Shown in pieces: positions 61,501 to 64,000 of a DNA stretch of 64,000 bases. Below the pieces are notes generated by a model. The model ran no database searches. It was not told where the DNA came from and was given only the letters and a program-made list of their open reading frames with translations. Source of the stretch: Opisthocomus hoazin (taxonomy: Eukaryota > Chordata > Aves > Opisthocomiformes > Opisthocomidae). The first letter of the stretch is position 1. The number at the start of each line of letters is the position of its first letter. The translations under genes and the position numbers were made by a program. The DNA lies in NCBI RefSeq assembly GCF_030867145.1, contig NC_134421.1, positions 29,891,979 through 29,955,978 on the forward strand. Reading direction: 5' to 3'.

Positions 61501-64000
61501 GAAAATATATAAAGAAAGCATCAGCAAAGGGAAGATGAAGAAGTTCATGGCAAATAAAAAAATATGGCAAATTGAAGAAGGAAAATAATGAATACCATTC
61601 ACAACATGCACAAATATTTTAAATGTGAGTAAAAATGAATAAAGGCATATACTAGGATGTTTCTCCAAATATTATGACACAGTTCTTGGTTTAATGTGCC
61701 CACACCTATGCTAGCCAAATAAGAAATGAAATTTTATTTACATGCATATATTATCTCATACAACAACTTGGACAACTGGGAAATCACGTATCCATTTGTT
61801 GGTTATTTTCTTTTTGGCTTTTTTGCAGTATATCTTGAGAAGGGATGGACAAAAAGACCTTGGCAAGCCCGCTTTAAAGAAGGTAAAAATGAAGGCGAAA
61901 GCAGGGCTACAGTTCTGGAAGAAACAGGAAGAAGATGTCTAGACTGGTAACACAAGCAGAATACAGGCAGAAAGTATGAACTGAATCTTCTTTGTAGATT
62001 CCAGACCTTTTCCACACTCAGCTCCTACAACTGTAAAATTACATGAGGAGATGAGGCTTCACGAAAAGGAAGAAAAACAAAAAGATAAGTTAGCGTTCCT
62101 GAGAAGTTACAGAAAGAAGCTCAGAGAACTAATCAGACTTCAGACAAATGCTCAAAATAGTTAGAAAGAAAGAGTTTTACTTTTCTTTCTTGTTACAATC
62201 TCAGGATTTTCAAATCAGTAGGTTGCTTTGGGTAGGAGTAAGTCAGTCATGATCTTTGCACAGAGGCTGCTGACAATCATGAAAAGTCTTGAAGGTGACA
62301 GTCACCAATGGAAAACTGAGTCTCCCAAAGAAAGTAACATTATCAATATAACAGACTAAGAATTTAATCTAAATACATATATTTTACGTGACCTCTCTGT
62401 GGAAGGGATCTATGTTATCCTGTGTAGAAAGGCCACAACAATAAAAAATGTGATAATATGGTCAGAAAGATCGGTGTTTAAAAATGTTGTGGAGGAAGAA
62501 CCAGAAGCCTGTGAACTGGACAGAATTTATGAAGTTAAGGCTCAGAGACCAAATAGCCATGGGAAAAGCTTGGGCTGAAAGACTAGATACGTAGTTTTGC
62601 CCTAGACAAATTCTGGGAACACCAGTACCTCTAGAGAGAAAGTCAAAGAGACGGAGGAAAAAGCAGGGTTGGAGGAAAGGAAACAGGGTTAGGAAAGCAG
62701 ATCTGTGAATCATGAGTAGATTATTTTGTAGAAGAAAAGTGTTTTGTTTAAGTTCAGGCACTTTTACTAGTGATTTTTAAGTTAATAACAAATCAGACCC
62801 AAGGGTGCCAAACATGCAGAAATCCTTCTCCCAGAACATACATATACCTGAAACAATAAAACTGTGAGCTTCCTATAAAATGCTCAACAAAACTAAGATC
62901 CAGGTGAGTTACTCCTCACCAGTCTGTATGGAATGTGAGGAAAGAAAAACTTTTATTGTGGAAGGGTTTCTTTTGTGTGAATATTTGCTGTCAAACTCCT
63001 AAATCTAGTATATAAAAATCATTAGAGTCTAAAATGCTAGCCATAAAAGGCACCTAACACAGAGAAATTCTATTCTAAAGCTCAGTAATTCATCATGAGA
63101 CTATAATTTCCCGGGTGCTTGAAGGAAGAGCTTTTCAATTAGGACAAGGAAGGTAAGGCAGGCATCAGTAGTATGCACTTTCTGGTTCAAAGAGGTTGAT
63201 ATCTCCCAACTGGAAAAAGTTATGAGTTTATCAGAATGAAAAAAAAATTAGGTAGAAGAATATGAATGGAAGCTGAGAACTCCGTAAGAAGAATATATTA
63301 GACAATACAAAAAAATAATGAAGAAATGGGACAGCTTTTGACTGATAACTTGTTCTCAGTCCTGACATCATAAAAATGGTGATTTGAATAAAAAATAGAG
63401 AGTAAAATGGCGCAAAAAAAATCCAAGCTGAAAAAAGAGGGGAAATAGACCAAAAAATTACATAAATTAGTAGCTACAGAGTAGAGAAGGTAATAACAGA
63501 AGGAATAAGTATCTTACTGAAATTCATAGCTACCTGGAAAATGAAAAGACAGTTTTAGTGTGTCGTGAAGAAAGGAAACTGTAGCGTTTGGCCTTTACTA
63601 AGTGGATATGATAAAGTTGTTATTGGTGCAGGGAGAGCACAGTATCACCTTTTGGATACGCATTTAGAAAGAAGTTTGTACTTCTAGGGGATTTTGGATA
63701 AAGGCTGCAAAAGGAGGAGAGAATGACCTAAGAAAGAGCTGCTGGAAAAGTATTGTGTAAATGGAGGGAAGCTCACAAGAAATCTGGCAAATGGATGGAG
63801 CATGAGATTAAAAGATCACGGCTGTTGGCACTGGTTTCTGAACTTCAAATGGCCACACTTGAGGAGGTCTGTTTCACAGTCCACCCCACTTGGGAAGAAA
63901 GATTTGCCAAGAGAGACACTTACGCAGATGCTGACTGTGATGGTTTCATTGATGTTGCCTCACACTCTCCTGAGCTGTGGGGCAATTTGGGTGATGAAGG
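40463..64000 (-). CDS. NAV3: neuron navigator 3, C-terminal 623 codons in 13 exons (5' part outside window)
   Basis: Neuron navigators are UNC-53-related, microtubule plus-end-associated proteins that steer cell and neurite outgrowth. Coding segments, 5' to 3' on the minus strand: 64000-63924 (partial), 60252-60099, 56196-56022, 52539-52442, 51777-51682, 51371-51203, 50456-50221, 48266-48112, 47186-47115, 46684-46488, 45795-45677, 42934-42731, 40582-40463. All introns are GT-AG and every phase joins without a stop. Domains in order: a coiled coil (exons 60252-60099 and 56196 on), a Ser-rich linker, then the AAA-type P-loop region with Walker A GPSGTGKT (50346-50323) and Walker B-like VVIILDN (48266-48112 exon). 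The NAV3 choice over NAV1/NAV2 rests on remembered family wording such as [20 protein letters not shown] and the C-terminus [12 protein letters not shown]. Introns of 310 to 3902 bp carry repeats annotated separately. No frameshift or lost residue seen. Confidence 0.93.
40583..42730 (-). other. last NAV3 intron, nothing recognised
   Basis: 2148 bp with a GAGAG/GGGAGG purine-rich stretch near 41028-41055. No exon or named repeat recognised. Confidence 0.6.
42731..42934 (-). CDS. NAV3: NAV3 exon
   Basis: 204 bp (68 codons), phase 0 both ends, acceptor ATATAG, donor TTG|GTAAGA. Reads [20 protein letters not shown], then [10 protein letters not shown]... and ends [10 protein letters not shown]. 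The first ATG is internal to the gene, not a start. It opens with the conserved WEDPSKWV segment, and its later part is probably more variable between species. Confidence 0.95.
42935..45676 (-). other. NAV3 intron, nothing recognised
   Basis: 2742 bp; only low-complexity A/T runs noted. No additional exon needed, since the flanking phases join. Confidence 0.6.
45677..45795 (-). CDS. NAV3: NAV3 exon
   Basis: 119 bp, acceptor CTCAG, donor CAG|GTATGT. Reads [20 protein letters not shown] then [19 protein letters not shown]: the compact, aromatic-rich C-terminal domain common to the navigators. Confidence 0.95.
46248..46269 (-). repeat. possible CR1 tail remnant
   Basis: AGAATCATAGAATCATAG is two units of the reverse-complemented CR1 3' octamer, but no CR1 body follows. 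Either an extremely short dead-on-arrival CR1 or chance. Confidence 0.35.
46488..46684 (-). CDS. NAV3: NAV3 exon
   Basis: 197 bp, acceptor CTACCCAG, donor ATTG|GTGAGT. Reads [20 protein letters not shown] then [20 protein letters not shown], and ends [16 protein letters not shown] is the conserved basic segment of the navigator C-terminal domain. Confidence 0.95.
47115..47186 (-). CDS. NAV3: NAV3 exon (short)
   Basis: 72 bp, acceptor TTTGCAG, donor TTTCAG|GTACAT. Completes Cys, then [20 protein letters not shown] and HNF, with the Arg codon split into the next exon. IIGTMNQ matches the sensor-1-like strand of AAA domains (Asn within TMNQ). Confidence 0.94.
47845..47958. repeat. old palindromic repeat with degenerate terminal inverted repeats (MITE-like)
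   Basis: TCAGTCAAGCATTTAAGTA near 47846 and the reverse complement TCAGCCAAGTACTTAGGTG of the right end match at 14 of 19 bases, all five differences being transitions. The interior also has a small inverted pair (ACATCT...AGATGT). This resembles an old dispersed palindromic repeat of amniotes that I cannot name. It sits in the NAV3 intron between exons 48266-48112 and 47186-47115. Confidence 0.45.
48112..48266 (-). CDS. NAV3: NAV3 exon with Walker B-like motif
   Basis: 155 bp, acceptor GCTGAAG, donor ATG|GTAGGT. Reads [20 protein letters not shown], then [20 protein letters not shown] and [18 protein letters not shown] has the hydrophobic strand and Asp of Walker B, but Asn stands where canonical AAA proteins have Glu. 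Confidence 0.95.
48267..50220 (-). other. NAV3 intron, nothing recognised
   Basis: 1954 bp, AT-rich, with poly-T stretches. No exon or named repeat recognised. Confidence 0.6.
50221..50456 (-). CDS. NAV3: NAV3 exon with Walker A (P-loop)
   Basis: 236 bp, acceptor GTTCACAG, donor AAG|GTAAGT. Reads [20 protein letters not shown], then [20 protein letters not shown] and on to [17 protein letters not shown] (50346-50323) is an intact Walker A with the invariant Lys and Thr, placing this exon at the start of the AAA-type NTPase domain. Confidence 0.97.
51203..51371 (-). CDS. NAV3: NAV3 exon
   Basis: 169 bp, acceptor ATTTCAG, donor AAAG|GTAAAA. Encodes [20 protein letters not shown], then SYCIGDV through [16 protein letters not shown]; the last base starts the Gly codon finished in the next exon. 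Confidence 0.95.
51682..51777 (-). CDS. NAV3: NAV3 exon
   Basis: 96 bp (32 codons), phase 0 both ends, acceptor TTTGCAG, donor AAG|GTAAGA. Reads [20 protein letters not shown] and on to [15 protein letters not shown] looks P-loop-like, but the first Gly is out of register for a true Walker A. Confidence 0.95.
52442..52539 (-). CDS. NAV3: NAV3 exon
   Basis: 98 bp, acceptor CTGTAG, donor AAG|GTAAAT. Completes an Asp codon from the previous exon, then [20 protein letters not shown] through NKGYSRAK. It begins the folded region N-terminal to the P-loop domain. Confidence 0.94.
52540..56021 (-). other. NAV3 intron holding an integrase fossil
   Basis: 3482 bp. Apart from the integrase-like remnant at 53770-54040, nothing recognised. 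Confidence 0.6.
53770..54040 (-). pseudogene. decayed Ty3/gypsy-like integrase N-terminal fragment in NAV3 intron
   Basis: A 66-codon minus-strand frame (53834-54034) includes [19 protein letters not shown] and a degraded CPQMNYDI segment. This follows the layout of the zinc-binding N-terminal region of Ty3/gypsy-type integrases, where xIPKxLxxxxLxxLHEGHxGIxK is followed by a WPxMxxDI segment. A stop follows DIREAL, and further stops and a Cys-containing remnant (IYQMC) come after it. Upstream the similarity is lost. It is a retroelement fossil without flanking LTRs that I could see. Similarity is from memory of the family; the exact lineage is unknown. Confidence 0.55.
56022..56196 (-). CDS. 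NAV3: NAV3 exon, end of coiled coil and Ser-rich linker
   Basis: 175 bp, phase 0 to 1. Reads [18 protein letters not shown] (coiled coil continues), then a Ser-rich stretch ([16 protein letters not shown]) and [16 protein letters not shown]. The acceptor GAGATAG has a weaker-than-usual preceding pyrimidine tract; the frame match on both sides supports it. Confidence 0.93.
57601..58548 (-). mobile_element. CR1 LINE 3' half, in NAV3 intron, same strand as the gene
   Basis: The youngest-looking CR1 in the window. Minus orientation: the plus strand begins with the tail (CACAAAATCACAAAATGGTA, a variant of the CR1 octamer end), then 3' UTR, then ORF2 in reverse. It is truncated at about 58548 inside the reverse-transcriptase palm domain, just upstream of FINDLDEE. 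It lies in the 3902-bp intron between exons 60252-60099 and 56196-56022 and would be transcribed in sense with NAV3. Confidence 0.95.
57682..58542 (-). pseudogene. CR1 ORF2 C-terminal fragment, 286 open codons
   Basis: Encodes the C-terminal part of the CR1 ORF2 reverse transcriptase: [11 protein letters not shown], then FADDTKL (the catalytic YADD/FADD-type motif, residues about 19-25), the thumb/connection region ([20 protein letters not shown]) and the terminal LDKVLCSQL. No stop or frameshift interrupts the 286 codons, but the endonuclease and the N-terminal RT motifs are missing, so it cannot be an active retrotransposon. The first Met is only the first one after truncation. Preservation of the frame most likely reflects youth rather than selection. 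Confidence 0.9.
60099..60252 (-). CDS. NAV3: NAV3 exon, coiled coil
   Basis: 154 bp, acceptor CTCTTTAG, donor CAG|GTCAGT. Encodes [16 protein letters not shown] through [11 protein letters not shown], rich in Leu/Ile at heptad spacing with Glu/Lys flanks: a clear coiled coil expected to mediate oligomerisation. Confidence 0.95.
60253..63923 (-). other. NAV3 intron, nothing recognised
   Basis: 3671 bp of AT-rich sequence. No exon, RNA gene or named repeat recognised. Confidence 0.6.
63924..64000 (-). CDS. NAV3: NAV3 exon (partial, upstream edge of window)
   Basis: Reads [18 protein letters not shown] then PSQSASA, a low-complexity Ser/Pro segment before the coiled coil. The donor is GC|GTAAGTG, ending two bases into an Ala codon completed by the next exon. 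The exon probably extends past 64000. An internal CCCCACAG could mimic an acceptor but lacks a pyrimidine tract. Confidence 0.8.

Noticed and set aside
1..64000. tRNA, rRNA, CRISPR arrays, operons, CpG-island promoter
   Set aside because: None found on reading both strands; the gene's 5' end and promoter are outside the window.

Overview
This window is vertebrate nuclear DNA, almost certainly from a bird. It carries many CR1 non-LTR retrotransposon fragments of very different ages, compact solo LTRs and no mammalian-type SINEs or L1. The species cannot be fixed from the sequence. No bacterial or organellar genes, tRNA, rRNA or CRISPR arrays were seen.

The only protein-coding gene I can support lies on the minus strand in the right-hand 26 kb. 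It is the 3' part of NAV3 (neuron navigator 3). Thirteen exons were assembled by hand from 64000 (where the gene runs out of the window) down to a stop codon at 40463-40465. Every junction is GT-AG and all phases agree, giving 623 uninterrupted codons plus the stop. These codons cover a coiled coil, a Ser-rich linker, and the AAA-type P-loop NTPase region with the Walker A motif at 50323-50346, then the conserved C-terminus. A 3' UTR of about 2.6 kb probably follows, ending near 37890 after an ATTAAA signal. The gene's introns hold a CR1 copy with a 286-codon reverse-transcriptase C-terminal ORF, a decayed Ty3/gypsy-like integrase fragment, and an old palindromic repeat.

The left part (1 to about 37.9 kb) lies downstream of NAV3 and looks intergenic. 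Its short ORFs lack domain, splice or codon support. Identifiable content is three solo LTRs with target-site duplications (2213-2837; 13292-13705; 22135-22544, the last two being one family in opposite orientation), several CR1 fragments including a young CR1 nested inside an old one (36030-37467), a 28-bp perfect tandem duplication, and two imperfect palindromes. One palindrome carries an inverted pair of ZNF143-like motifs.

No clearly new biological system was found. The most useful second looks are the nested CR1, the integrase fossil, the ZNF143-motif palindrome, the solo LTR pair, and the NAV3 3' UTR with two Pumilio-type sites.
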